DNA of 60,000 nucleotides from Antedon mediterranea (GCF_964355755.1 NC_092673.1:6021001-6081000); one strand, 5' to 3'. Positions 43,317-55,720 are shown, numbered from the stretch's first letter. A program made the numbers and translations. The notes: a model not told the origin generated them from the letters alone.

Positions 43317-43351
43317 CAGGGAAGAGTTAAATCATTATTAACTCTTCCCTG
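43317..43351. repeat. 14-bp stem hairpin
   Basis: CAGGGAAGAGTTAA and its exact complement around a 7-base loop. Too short for a microRNA precursor; origin unknown. Confidence 0.7.
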
Positions 43352-44159
43352 CAATTACAAACCACTAGCTCGCTGAAAGATTGATACGCATGTTCAGGGC
43401 TGTCATACATTGATGACGTACGTGACTAGGCTAATCGTCCAGCGTAGACCACATGTTTAAAGTCCCTTTATTTTGACGTACATTGACAAGATATGCAATC
43501 ATGAAACAATAATAAATTGGTAACATTTATTAACACTAAAGATATGTACACAAACTTGGAGTTTTTAGGTTTAATTAAAATTCATGTTGATCAATAATTT
43601 TAAAATCAACGATATATAGACAGCGCTCCGATTTAAAAAAAAAGCCTATCCGCGTTTCGCAACATTATTAATCGTGTCACGCATTTCGTGAATGGTTCAG
43701 AACGCGGTTAAAAACTATTGTACGTTTAGTGAATGGATTGAATCTGAGTCAGCGACGATGTTACAGTTACTTTTCAGAAGCTACTTTTCGTGTTTTGGAC
43801 ATAATTTAGAACTCCGGTTATAATACATTTAGAATAGGGACAATTTGGGACTTTAAAAAAAAGTCCAGTTTTCAATGAATTCCGGTTTGTGGAGAATTTA
43901 CTGTTATGATACTGCAATTTACATAGTAGTCATTTGGAATGAAAAGATTACAGATTTAAAAAATAATGAATGTTCCATCCATCATTCTAAAAAAAGGTTT
44001 CAATGCTGAATGCATACCATTTAATTATACCATTATTCATTTCATTTATCTTTTTATTTCGGAATATCATGGTGACATAATATTTTATCCATAGCAAAAG
44101 AGAGAGAAAAAAAAATTATTATTAAATAAAACTGACAGATTACGTCTAGCTAAAAAATT

Positions 44160-44690
44160 CACAGTAACTTACCACCGTACTGAAGTTTATGATGACAGAT
44201 GAACATGTCGCATAGATTACACCAAGCCTACTGTACCACATACACCTTTGTATACAAAAATCTACCTTGGCCTATTAGGAGCTTACCATCACGGAGTACA
44301 CCTTCAATGATGCAGTAAAGCTGTACAGCTTATCAGAAGGGTAGGCAGCTTGTCAGACTATGATTGTTCTTGACGCACATGGTGTAACAAAATATGCAAA
44401 TGAGTATAATGCTTGAATGAACTTAAAGTTACTAAACATATTACTGGAACCATGGATCTATTCTTTAATCCATGCTGGAACGCATTCCCTGTAGATTTGC
44501 GAATGCGTTATTTTACTCTAGATGAAAGGATTAACAGATTCTACAACAAATTTAATTAATATTGCTATTTATTGTGAAAGTAAAGTAGGCCTAGCTATAA
44601 TACTGAACACAGAAGTCATTTGGAATTAAAAGATTTCAGAGAATAACAATATAAATAATAATAAATAATTATTAATTGAAATTTTTGTTG
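44160..44690 (+). repeat. dispersed repeat, copy 1
   Basis: Shares ordered blocks with 58900-59590 in direct orientation: ATGATGACAGATGAACAT, CTACTGTACCACAT, CAAAATATGCAAAT, ACTAAACATATTACT, GTCATTTGGAATTA. Diverged and non-coding. Confidence 0.6.
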
Positions 44691-45668
44691 TTGAATATGC
44701 CATTTTAATGTCCCATAATAGTTATCAACTTTGACCAAAATTTGGATTGAAAACAAATGTATTTACCTGAAAAAATTGTAATTTAAAGCAAAAAATTGGC
44801 TGCCAACCAATAGGTTTTTGGGTGAATTTACTTTGTATTTTTCTAAGTGAAAACATTATTTGTTTATATATTTTTTTCTACGGAAATGATTAGGGGCCTA
44901 ACTTGATTAAAACTACAACATAACCTATCCAAAGTCTCATTTAATTAATCTTCATTTTCATGTTTTCCGGGGGACAATACATCTTTAACCCATACTCGTA
45001 AGTATAAATCATTTTCCTCCGTTCATCCACTACGTTCACAAATTATTAATCAGCATAAAATATGTAAATAGCGTCATCACAGTGCGTCATTTCTCACAAA
45101 TACGCTAGGATTTAAGTTGTCAATCACTTTTTTAAGGATCTTCAACTTCAAATTTCAAGATTAAAAAAGGAATAAAATAACAGCAATAACACAACAACAG
45201 TAAAAAGTAAATCACATATTTTTTTTTTTTTTCTTTTTTCTCTTTTGTGGTTAACCACCACTTTTATTCATTCTTTCATACAAATTTCGTTCACATTTCA
45301 TTTTCATACATTAAATTTCTGTTTTCTACTTTTTTCGTTATTTTCTGATTTTTACTCTTTTAACCTTTATACATATAGTGGTTTTATTATATGCATACAA
45401 AAACTGTACATCTTAAAATACAAAAATGGATGCCACTTATAAGTTACAACATGCCTAGTGTATTCATATCTTTTAAAATATATTTAAACTGAATCCAGGG
45501 ATTCTGGCATACAGGTTTTTTAAGTTCAGTTTTAATTTTAATTATGTATATGACGTACACAGCTATTGAATACAATTGGTTTTTTAATTGACATTTACTT
45601 CCTAACAGGAGCTCTTTGAACGAGCTACTGCTGTTATCTAGCTTTTTAAATATATTGTCAATTTTTTC

Positions 45669-46060
45669 TCACAGTATTTGATTACGTCTACAATAATAAA
45701 ACATATGTTTTTTGTCTTCAATGACTCCACAATTGTTACATATGTTATTATTTTTCAGTTTCCAGTTATACAGTTTTAGATTTGTAGGTACAACTCTATT
45801 TAGTAATTTGTAATTCAATTGGGCAAATTTCTTAATTTTTTCGTTTTTCACTTTTCTTTTCCAGACATCACACCACTTGATATCTTCATTAAATATGTTA
45901 TTCCATTTAAGTATGCTTTTCGGGGGAATAAAAACATTATTAACAAAGTTAGAATAAACATCTTTTGTTGTCATCTTAATTATATTGTTGATATTGTATT
46001 CCTGATTCACATTCATATATTGGTTCATATTTGGCATATTATGTTTAATTATACTTAACC
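45669..46060 (-). pseudogene. LINE no. 2 ORF2 C-terminal part
   Basis: About 125 codons: KWNNIFNEDIKWCDVWKRKV, FAQLNYKLLNRVVPTNLKL and a Cys/His motif CNNCGVIEDKKHMFYYCR, as in Tx1/L1-type tails. It is joined directly to the RT start at about 46060, so the whole palm is deleted. Confidence 0.78.
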
Positions 46061-47485
46061 ACTCTTTTTTTTAATTGCATTGGTACATTCATTTAGTGTG
46101 ACAATACCTTCACATATCCCCTTTTCTTCTTCAGTTAAACTCGTTACATTTGATTTATCTAGGTAAGTGTTTATTTTTTTAAGGGATATACCCTTATTTG
46201 CATATAGATGCCTATAAAATCTAACTTCCTCACAAAGGATTTCCTTTGTCTTCGTTAGTACTCTACCCTCCTCGTTTTGTAAACATTTGATTTGGTTTTT
46301 TTTCCCCTTATTTTTTTCCAGACTAAGAAAATATTTAGTGCTACGTTCGCCCTCTTCGATCCATTTTACTCTAGAACGTATATATGCACCTTTTGTTTCA
46401 TTATCGTAAATATTTTCCAGCTTTTTTGTTTTGTTTGCAATTTTTGCTTCTATGCTCTCATTGGCAGTACAATAATTATTTAATAAAGAATCATTTAGTT
46501 TTTTTATTTCTTTTTCTAGTTTTACTTTTTTTCTTTTTTTTTCTTTATTGATTTTTTTGCCATAGTAGATTGAAACGTCTTTAATTTTGGCTTTTAATAA
46601 TCCCCATAATACATTTGGACTAAGGTTATTTTCATTGGTTTGGGTTTTTTTAATTACATTTGTAATATAGTTTTGGTAATCAGTATTTTGCAATAGGTTG
46701 TTATTAAATTTCCAATAACCTGGGCCTCTTTTGGACTCATCAAAACTGATTTTAATTGAAATTGCTTGAGGATCTGTCAAGATGGCTGGTCTTATATCAC
46801 ATGATATGTCATCGTGATCAAGAATTTGTTTAGAAGTCAACCAGTAATCAAGCCGTCTGTAAATTTGCTTAGATTTTCTACGCCAGGTATATTGTAATTT
46901 TTCTGGATTTTTATTTCTCCAGGCATCTTTTAAATTAAGTTTTTTAATAAAATTTTTAAGTGTAAAAACAGATTTATCTTTTCTGTCTTTACTGTTCTTT
47001 TGGTCCCATTTTCTGTCCAAAATACAATTGAAGTCCCCGCCGATAATAATTATATCGTTGTTTAAGTCAACAATATCCAAAATGGTCTCATTTAACTTTC
47101 TGAAATATGAGCTTCTTACTTTATAATTGTTAGGAGCATATACGTTTACAAAAACATGTATTTTACCATTAATTTCAACATTTAGAATTATATATCTTCC
47201 ATTTTTATCGATACATTCGTTAGTAATCTTAAAATTGAATTAATTTAAGAATATTATTGATACCCCTGCACTGTTTGAAAAGCCAGTGCTATGTATGCAA
47301 GTACTGTTCCAAACTAAATTAAATTTGTCAAATAAGTCAGGTGTAAGGTGTGTTTCTTGTATAAGTACAATGTCAGCCTTTTGGTCTTGACACCAACTAT
47401 GTATCTGCCTTTTGTTTATCTATGCTACGTAAGCCTCTTACGTTTATAGAGACGCAATTAATGCTTGCTTTATTCATCTAATATG
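46061..47485 (-). pseudogene. LINE no. 2 ORF2: endonuclease and start of RT
   Basis: The endonuclease begins near 47480 (INVRGLR) with a frame break and stops before 47080. From 47080: GGDFNCILDRKWDQ, LQYTWRRK, RRLDYWLTS, PAILTDPQAISI (the usual DH is DP), linker RSRVKWIEEGERSTKYFLSLE, and the first RT block up to ECTNAIKK. It then terminates at the deletion. A Tx1/L1-type endonuclease creates the target nick. Confidence 0.82.
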
Positions 47486-48479
47486 TTAGCTTATAAATTA
47501 ATTAAGTTGTATACACCAAACAGCTAATAAGCGGAGGTCCAATAGCTTGTTTAGAGAGCTCCCATTGCCATGTTTCTACACACTCAGCACACCAACTTTT
47601 TTTTATAGCTACTACCCTCAGACACAATAATCACGAGGTGTGCCGTTGCAAATTTACTGCGGCCATCTTGAAATCCAAGATGGCGGAAAAAATGGCTGCC
47701 ATTTTATAGTGATGCACTTTATTGTTCATAACTTAATAAATATTTGATGTATTTTGTTGACATTAATGTTGATTAATAGCTAATTACATTATCTATTCAA
47801 TAAAATATTTTTATTTCAACTTTATTGAAATTAAATTACTTTTTTTAAGCAAAAATGCAGAATTTTAGCAAAAAAATCAGCAAAATCTGTGATATACAAT
47901 ATTTATTATGTTAATTAAGACAAGAAGCCATAATTATTATTTTTTTCAGATATTTAAAAAAACTGACCCAATATATACTAGAAATAATGTGTAAACTACA
48001 TGTGCTTGTGAAAAGGCAAACATAAGTTATTAACGATTACGTTTGGGTACTTGTAGCAGGGATTTAATAATGTTTAGTAAAATTGTGAAGTTGAGGGCGC
48101 TATTTAAGTAAGATACAGGTACTCTATTTTCGGATGTAACTCATTAAATACTTAACCGATTATGATGAAAATTGATTTATTTTATAGATAATTAAACCTT
48201 CTTCCTTAATAATTATTTAAAAGTTATGTTAGATAATAAATACCTATGAAAAATGTGCAAAAATCAACAACAAAAATTGAGCCTCATTTCTAAAGAACAA
48301 TATCATACTCAAACTAAGAACATGGTGTAGTTGGGGAGCCAAAAAGGGGTTACCTGCAACCTCTAGCAAACTATGCCAACAATTTTTTTTGCTTCCTTAT
48401 ATCAAAACAATTTTTTGCTATTGGCCGAAAAAAAATTGGGATGGTCAGTACAGGGGCCAAAATGTCAATAAGGTCAAAG

Positions 48480-49150
48480 TTAAGACTGTGCGTAACTTGG
48501 TAAGTACTGGGTGTATTGGAATATTTGTTGTGCCAAACTACTCAGAAGACTCATATTTCTATTCACTCTAATAGGAAACTTTTGCCAAAAGTGGACGGAA
48601 ACCCCTTTCTGACCACTGGTCAAGAAATTGGCCATATATCTCAGCAACCACTGGTCAGAAAGTGATAATTGTGGTCTCAAATTACTCGCAAAGTATATAT
48701 TTATATTTGTTCTAATATAATAAAAATCATAAAACTGTCAATAACCCCTAATTTTGACCTTTGACATATAGCCGGCACAAACATTTTGGGTTAGAGCACA
48801 CTTTTCATATCTCAGAAATTGTTGGGTGGATATGGTCATTGTTGGGTGGATATGGTCGTAGTTGGTGTCACAATACTCAGAAGATACATATTTCTACCCA
48901 CTTTAATGGACAACTTTTGCAAAAATTGACCGTGAAACTTTCTTTTTGACCATTGGTCAACAACCACTAGTCAGAAAGTTATAATTTTAGTCTCAAATTA
49001 TTCGCAATATATATATATATATATATACAGGTATTTATATTTGCTCTAATACAAACAGAAATACACAAAATGTTAAAAAACACCTTATTTTGACATTTAA
49101 CCTGGTACAATTGCTGGTACAAACAATTTTGTGTGGAGCACACTTACATT
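48480..49150. repeat. degenerate tandem repeat with TGACCTTTGAC motifs
   Basis: Two to three diverged units sharing blocks such as ACCACTGGTCAGAAAGT, TAATTGTGGTCTCAAATTA, TATATTTATATTTG and TTTTGACCTTTGACAT, followed by GGCACAAACATTTTG. An (AT)n run lies at about 49010-49027. Non-coding. Confidence 0.7.
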
Positions 49151-49212
49151 TTTAATAACTAGTGAATATTGTCTTGCTTTAATATCAACATATCAGTGAC
49201 TGTTGAGTATGG

Positions 49213-49644
49213 TACCGTAAATCTTCTTTGTAACCCTTGGTTATTATTCTTTGATTGTTTTTAGGGTGGGTTACTATTGGAAGTGAGGTAACTATTAGAG
49301 TAGTGGGTTACTATTACTAATCTTAAATTAGGCACCTGAAAATAGTAACCCACCCCCTACTTTTCCGGTCAGCAACTCATAGCAAAATAATAAACAGTAC
49401 GAATAAACAAATTTGGTTGAACTCTAACTTATTTTATCAACTCAAAACACTCAATCCTTCCCCACTCTCGAGATCAACATGCATTATCTCCTTATTTTCA
49501 AAATACGACTGCATCATAAGTTTTTGTGACTCTAATAGTAAACCCCATTGGTTACTATTAGATCAGTGGGTTATTATTATTATAGATTGACTTATAAGGT
49601 GGGTTACTATTAGAGTGTGGGTTACTATTACAGGATTTACAGTA
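49213..49644. mobile_element. small MITE with GGGTTACTATTA repeats
   Basis: Ends TACCGTAAATC and GATTTACAGTA, near-perfect inverted repeats, with internal direct and inverted GGGTTACTATTA copies. Probably inserted at TA. No coding sequence. Confidence 0.65.
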
Positions 49645-49838
49645 TACTATGGATACTTTGTATCGGAAGTCATAAAGTAGATACAAAATTCTATTCATTC
49701 TAAGGCCTAAGAAAAAGGTGTTTTTTTTTACGTTGATGGCGCTTTAAAAAAAAGTTTTTTTATGATTTTTTTGGCCGAAAAGGTGTAAAAATCGAAGGTG
49801 CGAGGATGAAACAATAAAAATAATAACGTAGCGTATAT

Positions 49839-49908
49839 TTCGGTGTATAATCACACTTTTGACACGCACATTTAACCTCTAAATTAAGGGTGCGTCTTAT
49901 ACACCGAA
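49839..49908. repeat. 70-bp imperfect hairpin MITE
   Basis: TTCGGTGTATAATCACAC at the left pairs imperfectly with GTGCGTCTTATACACCGAA at the right. Looks like a minimal inverted-repeat element. 49909-51509 has no recognised gene. Confidence 0.55.
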
Positions 49909-51509
49909 CATAAATGCCTCAACACACACTTCGGTAAATGCTATACAGTAATACTGTTACATATTTTTAAACCATAGTTGAACAATAAAAACAAATCAAA
50001 GTAATTATAGTATAATACTATATATTATCTATATATTATGTTATAAAGAAAATTGTTTATTTACTCATCCTCCTTTTTGTTGAAATCACTAACTTATAAT
50101 AATTTATAACTAATATTAATTGTTTGGTATGACATTGTACCGTAAATCTTAAACTTCATACTACTCAGTGTATGTGATTTTAATTAAAACTAAACATTAA
50201 TAATTTAACAATTCTAAAGAACTTAGGTTTGTTTTGTTCAGATATTCAAACAAATTTATTTTTACTGATATAACAAAGCAAAAAAACATTAACATATTTT
50301 GCTAGAGGGTGCAGCTGAACTCTTTCTGGCTCCCCAACTAGTGGGGCATTTCGTATTTACAAGAACACTGAAAATGTTACCATTACCATACATAAGGTTA
50401 TGCTGACTGAACAAACCACTGTTCAAGTTAAATAAGCCATTATTTTCCAAATGCTCGATATGAGAAAGGCACATCATTCAATGTTTTGAAATGTACGTAA
50501 AAAAAATGAAAATAATAAAAGTAAATCTGTTAATACTCATCAATCATCAATACGTTATGATGCACAAGCCAAGAGTTGTTGCTAATTCCAATATAACGAT
50601 TTAAAATTCACAAATCAACCAAAAATCAAGTAAAAAAGGGCAATAATTAAATGAAATTGGGTATTTTTTGTCTGTACAAATTTCTCTCATTTGCGTTACT
50701 CTAATAGTAGTACTCACTACAAATAGGACAATCTATTCAACTTCATTTAGTACACTTCGTTCAATTGCACATTACGACAAGTGCTCAAAAGTGGGTTGCA
50801 AAATCAAACAAATTTAGAGTTTTATATATGTCACAGGTCAATAACTGTACTTCCTCTCATTTTTTAAACAAATATTCTATTAAGCAGAATAGTAACATAT
50901 ATATTGTGAACAATCGGACACCAAAATGAACAACCCACGTCAACCCAATAATGAGATATGGTAATTTGCCTGAAAAACAGGTCAAAGGTCAAATACGATA
51001 TTTCTGGTCATTATTTGAGAAAAAACTTCATTATAGTAAATAGAAATGTTTATGTTCTGAACATTTTGACACCTAAGTAAATTCTCAATGACAAGTAGTT
51101 TTATGGATATCAAAAGATATTAACCTTAATACAGTTGGACATTGCACCATAAAGGTCAAAGGTTAAAACTGGTACTTCCGGTCATTTTTTTCAAAAATAC
51201 TTTATTAGAGTAGTTAGAATTGTTTTTGTTTTGAACATTTTTAGCTAAAAATCAACTCTCTATGCCCAGTAGTTTCAGAGATATTGAGTGTTTAAGCGAA
51301 AATGTCCGCCAATTTAAATTATGCAAATTAAGTGATCCAAGGGGTCATTTTGCATGACGCCCATCAAAAATTGAATTCGTATAGGATGGGCAATCTGTAT
51401 ACCAAATTGGGTGTTTTTGGAAAAAACTGAACCAAAATGTCCCTAACAGACTCCACTATGCTAGTTGTTGATTGTGCTAATTTAAGGCCAACAAAAGATA
51501 CGTTAGTGT

Positions 51510-51540
51510 CACCATGGAGGTATTTTTTACCTCCATGGTG
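51510..51540. repeat. 13-bp stem hairpin CACCATGGAGGTA
   Basis: Perfect stem CACCATGGAGGTA / TACCTCCATGGTG with a 5-base T loop, in the interior of the 5 kb inverted-repeat element. Confidence 0.8.
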
Positions 51541-52656
51541 TCACGTCCAGCTATTAGAGAAGCATGACTTAAATATTTATTTAAAAAATAATATATTGTT
51601 CATTCAATTTTCTATCAAACTCATCATGATCGTCATTCGTTTCACGGTATATACACTTACTGTACATAATATATTTAAAAAATCAAATCCTGCAGGTTAA
51701 ACTATTTCTTTTTAGCTTACAAGATGATACAATTTAATTAGATTTACACAAATAATACATTTTTCATATGTATTTATTATCTAACATGCCTTTTAAATAA
51801 TTAAAAAGGAAGAATGTTTAATTATCTATAAAATAAATCTATTTTCATCATAATCGGTTAAGTATTTAATGAGTTACAACCGAAAATAGAGTACCTGTAT
51901 CTTACTTAAATAGCGCCCTCAACTTCACAATTTTACTAAACATTATTAAATCCCTGCTACAAGTACCCAAACGTAATCGTTAATAACTTATGTTTGCCTT
52001 TTCACAAGCACATGTAGTTTACACATTATTTCTAGTATATATTGGGTCAGTTTTTTTGCATATCTGAAAAAAAAAATAATTATGGCTTCTTGTCTTAATT
52101 AACATAATAAATATCGCATATCACAGATTTTGCTGATTTTTTGGCCAAAATTATACATTTTTGCTCTAAAAAAGTAATATAATTTCAATAAAATTAAAAT
52201 AAAAATACGTTATTGAATAGATAATGAAATTAGCTATTAATCAACATTAATTTCAACAAAATACATCAAATATTTATTAAGTTATGAACAATAAAGTGCA
52301 TCACTATAAAATGGCGGCCATTTTTGCCGCCATCTTGGATTTCAAGATGGCCGCAGTAAATTTGCAACGGCACACCTCGTGATTATTGTGTCTAAGAGTA
52401 TTAGCTAACAAAAAAAGTTGGTGTGCCTGAGTGTGTAGAAACATGGCAATGGGACATGTTAACGAAGCATCTTTTTGGCACTTGGACCTCCGCTTATAAC
52501 TTATTTGTCTATATATAAAGTATAGTATACACATACACATACTGTAATACACATGTGGTGCTTAGAATACATAGCCTACAAAATGGTTGTTGGTATCTGT
52601 AATATGTATTATCCTATTTACTATTATACACTTTTTAGATTGGTGTGTCTACAAAA

Positions 52657-53741
52657 TTATTTCTTTTGTCCGTCATTCTTACTTTTACTTGCTTTGCGTC
52701 TTCTTTTCGTTCCCGGCATCGAGGGTGAGATTTCGGGCTCAGCTTGTTCCTCTTCTTTCTTGTTATTTTCTTTCTGTTTAGCCACTTGAAGGCCTACGCT
52801 GGAGCTAGCTGGAGCATTCATAAAAGTTGTTATCTTTCCTTGTTTCTTTTGTTTCTCCTTTGTTGGCTCGCTTTCCTCATAGTCATCTTCGTCACTCTCC
52901 TCACTTTCCTCTGATAATGATTCATCTTTATCTTTAGCTGGCTTATCGGTATCGAGAGCCTTTTTTTCTATGACACGTTCCCACATTTCTTGGATGAGAA
53001 TTTCACCCGAATCATTGTGTGTAACAGCTTTTCTGCACCACATTGGTCCTTTTTATGACCCTCCAAACCACAGGCGTGACAGCAAAGCTTATTGGAACAT
53101 GCTTTCGCACTATGACCATTTTTAAGGCATTTCGAGCACTTAATTCTTTCATCTATTTGACCATCGTGAAACATTCTCGTTTTGAAATTTAAAACGCTTA
53201 CAAACCTTGGCAAAGGTGTTTTCAGGGTTTCAGCGTATAGTACCCGGTCTCCATTTAAGCAGTTTGTTAATTGCCCGTCAACTCTCAGTTTCATCCGTTG
53301 TATAGATCCCAGTATTTTGCAATTAAAACGCAGAAGGCTTGTTTTAATTTCTTCATCTGATACAGATAAAGGCAGATCTTTAACAATAATGCGAGTAGCA
53401 TCTGTGTCGTATGGCAGATATGGGTTCCTATCATAAATGGTAACATTTCTACCTCTTAGGTTTAACCCAGCTGTTATTAAACAAACCCTATCTTGATGTG
53501 TTCCTATATAAATCCTCCATAGATTTTTGATACGCTGTATACCAACAATATTTTGGCTTTTCACTGATTTCAGTATAGCCTTGTAAATATCTTGGGTTTC
53601 TACAAAAGAATCTCCTGTCATGTTAACTTCATCTACTTTCATAAACACTGGTTTCACTTTATTGTAGCCCAGTTTCGTACCCGCGTCTTGGGTCACATGA
53701 TCTTTTGGCGGGACATCCGAACCGGCTATCGTAGTCTTCAT
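52657..53741 (-). pseudogene. LINE no. 2 ORF1: RRM-like and CCHC protein, one frameshift
   Basis: From ATG 53741: N-terminal region, an RRM-like segment (TRIIVKDLPLSVSDEEIKTSL), then zinc knuckles CSKCLKNGHSAKAC and CHACGLEGHKKDQC. A one-base frameshift near 53043 separates this from the acidic/Lys-rich C-terminal part (ESDEDDYEESEPTKEK, TKRRRKASKSK) ending near 52657. It resembles the Gag-like ORF1 of Tx1-type LINEs, an RNA-binding chaperone. 53742-53942 is the 5' UTR. Confidence 0.8.
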
Positions 53742-53984
53742 CTTTTACAAGTATTGATTCCGGCTATTAATCACTAAAAAATCATATGCTTTTTTACCTT
53801 AGGCTTTCTTTGAGGGTAATGCACCTTGTATATATCCTTTTTAAAGCAAAATTCTAGCAAAATCCGATATTTTAACGAAAGGCGTTGAAGAGCTAGTTAG
53901 CTAAACGTCTCCTTAGAGAAATACACACCGCCCTCCTTTCCTTAAATCACATATTTTATGATATAATGCGTGAAAAAAATAATG

Positions 53985-54236
53985 TCATGTTGAAAGAATA
54001 AACAAGTAGTGTCTCAAGTAATTTAAACTAAATAAAACTTTGAAAATATTTTGTCCGGTAATAAGTTCCACATTTCTGGATCTTGGAAGCTGGTGCCATG
54101 CCTGCCAACCTCTAGTAAGTAAGGAAGCATTCATGAGCTTAACCAGTCTTGGTTTCGGTATTATTAATGCGTCAAAAACATTGCCAGTTGAATATGTTAA
54201 AACTGAAACATAAAGAAAGGAACATAACCATATCAT
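53985..54236 (-). pseudogene. possible LINE C-terminal remnant
   Basis: Reads YSTGNVFDALIIPKPR, then SLLTRGWQAWHQLP and a following FK, the pattern P..R..S...RG...W..LP..FK of CR1/L2-type RT tails. Lies in the DED gene's downstream region. Weak. Confidence 0.4.
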
Positions 54237-54528
54237 AAATAGCGAATCTTATGTCTATACTACAATGGGCCAACTTACATTAGTATGGAAGCTTTTGAAA
54301 ATACTGTAGCAAACTAAACTTCACTTACATTCGCCTCAATGCAAAACAAGAAACTCTATAAAAATATAGATATTAATTTGTTTATAGTCAGTTTCTATAA
54401 AATACTAAAACGAAAAAAAATCTGTGTGTTCTAACAGTATTAAAAAATAGATTGAAAACATTATGAAGTGAGAATACTTTGAAATATTAAATCTATATGG
54501 AATCTATGACATGAAACTATGAACTTAC

Positions 54529-54907
54529 CAATCTTTTCCATTTCCATCTCTACCTTAGCTACATCAGTAACCAGGTCAAGGCGTTTCAATTTTTCTAATT
54601 GTTCTTTAAGTTTACCATACTGACCAACAGAAAATATTTTCCGCTTCTGTTGTGCCGTGAAAATCTTGTCGATATCGTCTGCAAAGTCTTCAACTTCTCG
54701 AGCCCTGAATCCGCCAAACTCCTTAAGACGTGTTTTGTATTTTTTTTACTTCATCTGAGGTCAATTCACGACTGATATCATCTAACAAATCACTGTGTAG
54801 TTCTTTAACCTTTTTTTCAATGATTTTATCATGAGGGTAGCTTATGTCATATTCTCTTAAGGGATTGGGTTGTCTGTCGTATGCACCAGATGTGGAAGCA
54901 TCAGTAC
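54529..54907 (-). CDS. tandem-DED gene, exon 2 (frameshifted)
   Basis: Acceptor TTTATTAG, donor GATTG^GTAAGT. Reads GAYDRQPNPLREYD, then a third DED-like domain: ELHSDLLDDISRELTSDEV, LKEFGGFRAREVEDF, and the RxDL-like KRLDLV near the end. An A8 run (54741-54748 on +) makes the frame stop at once (QNTS*). One A fewer would keep the whole exon open and give symmetrical phase-1 boundaries like exon 1. So this is either a sequencing error or a real inactivating frameshift. Later exons were not found; LINE no. 2 lies downstream. Confidence 0.75.
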
Positions 54908-55720
54908 CTAATAAAAACAAGTATTTTAATGGGTAATGACACATGAAAAAACGTAGACTGTTATAAGACAATAATAATAAATTTAATTTCAATAGCTATA
55001 ATAAGTAAAATTAAATGAAAATTTTGTTATAAAATTGTATTCAAATATATTAATTACTTTGTCTAAACAATTGTTATGGTAATGTTTGAAATTTAATTAC
55101 TGCAATTTAGTATTTCTGCAACTGATTTGTTTTGTTTTATTTCTTTTAAAAATATTTGTTTTTTCTTACTTACTTACTTACTTTGTTTTTTTTTTGTGCG
55201 TGCTTGTTGACTTTTATAGTGTAAATTGTTTAATTCCAAGGTTGTTTGCTGTTCCGATGGTGATGTCTGGTTTGTTGATTACCTTATGTAAATGTGTTGT
55301 GTTTTTGTTTGTTCCTAGTATTGGTGTGAAGTTTTCTATGCCACCTGAGTTTTAATGATGAAACAAGGTGGGTCTACTGTATTTGAATTGTGTTTTATGT
55401 TAGTATGTGTCATTGTGTCTTTGCATTCTTTGCTGCTCCAAATTGTGGGTGCTTGTTTTTTACTTCCAAAATATGTGTTTTGTGTGTTTTTATGCGCGTA
55501 ATGTTTAAGATCGTTGTGCAGGTCAAATTTAATTCTGAGTTCTTTTTAAAATGTTGTTGGAATGAATGAACCGCCATATTTTGAGATTTTTTGTTGATTT
55601 TGATGTAGGTGAAAGTTATTATTATTTTATTTAACAAAAAATTATTATTTGTATTTCCTTTATTTATTTATCAGTTTCCTTCAATAAGATTTTGAACTGA
55701 CAGTTTATACTGTAACTTAC

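Larger units (their letters stand above)
42582..45207. other. intergenic region without recognised gene
   Basis: Contains a short hairpin (43317-43351), a dispersed repeat (44160-44690, similar to 58900-59590) and another (44728-44970, inverted relative to 2660-2870). No exon with convincing splice sites and protein motif was found. Confidence 0.5.
47528..52496. mobile_element. 5 kb DNA element with ~740-bp terminal inverted repeats
   Basis: Left arm 47528-48262 and right arm 51752-52496 are reverse complements, starting TAAGCGGAGGTCCAA. Target duplication TAA (47525-47527, 52497-52499), which fits the TWA preference of PIF/Harbinger, though the long repeats are unusual. The 3.5 kb interior shows no transposase ORF. 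It has repeats (48480-49150), a MITE (49213-49644) and hairpins. Inserted between ORF1 and ORF2 of LINE no. 2. Confidence 0.85.
45223..53942 (-). mobile_element. Tx1/L1-type LINE insertion no. 2
   Basis: Flanked by a 15-bp direct repeat TAAATCACATATTTT (45208-45222 and 53943-53957), with a poly-T run (poly-A on the - strand) at the left end. On the - strand: 5' UTR to 53742, ORF1 53741-52657, ORF2 47485-45669, 3' UTR. A 4969-bp inverted-repeat element is inserted between the ORFs. As in insertion 1, the RT core is missing. Confidence 0.87.

Noticed and set aside
43317-43351. microRNA precursor
   Set aside because: The 14-bp stem is too short and no extended pairing is visible.
45245-45442. 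Phe-rich ORF on the + strand
   Set aside because: Lies antisense to the LINE 3' UTR and poly-A tail; low complexity.
50289-50477. protein-coding ORF on the - strand inside the 5 kb element
   Set aside because: 62 codons, no recognisable motif or splice context.
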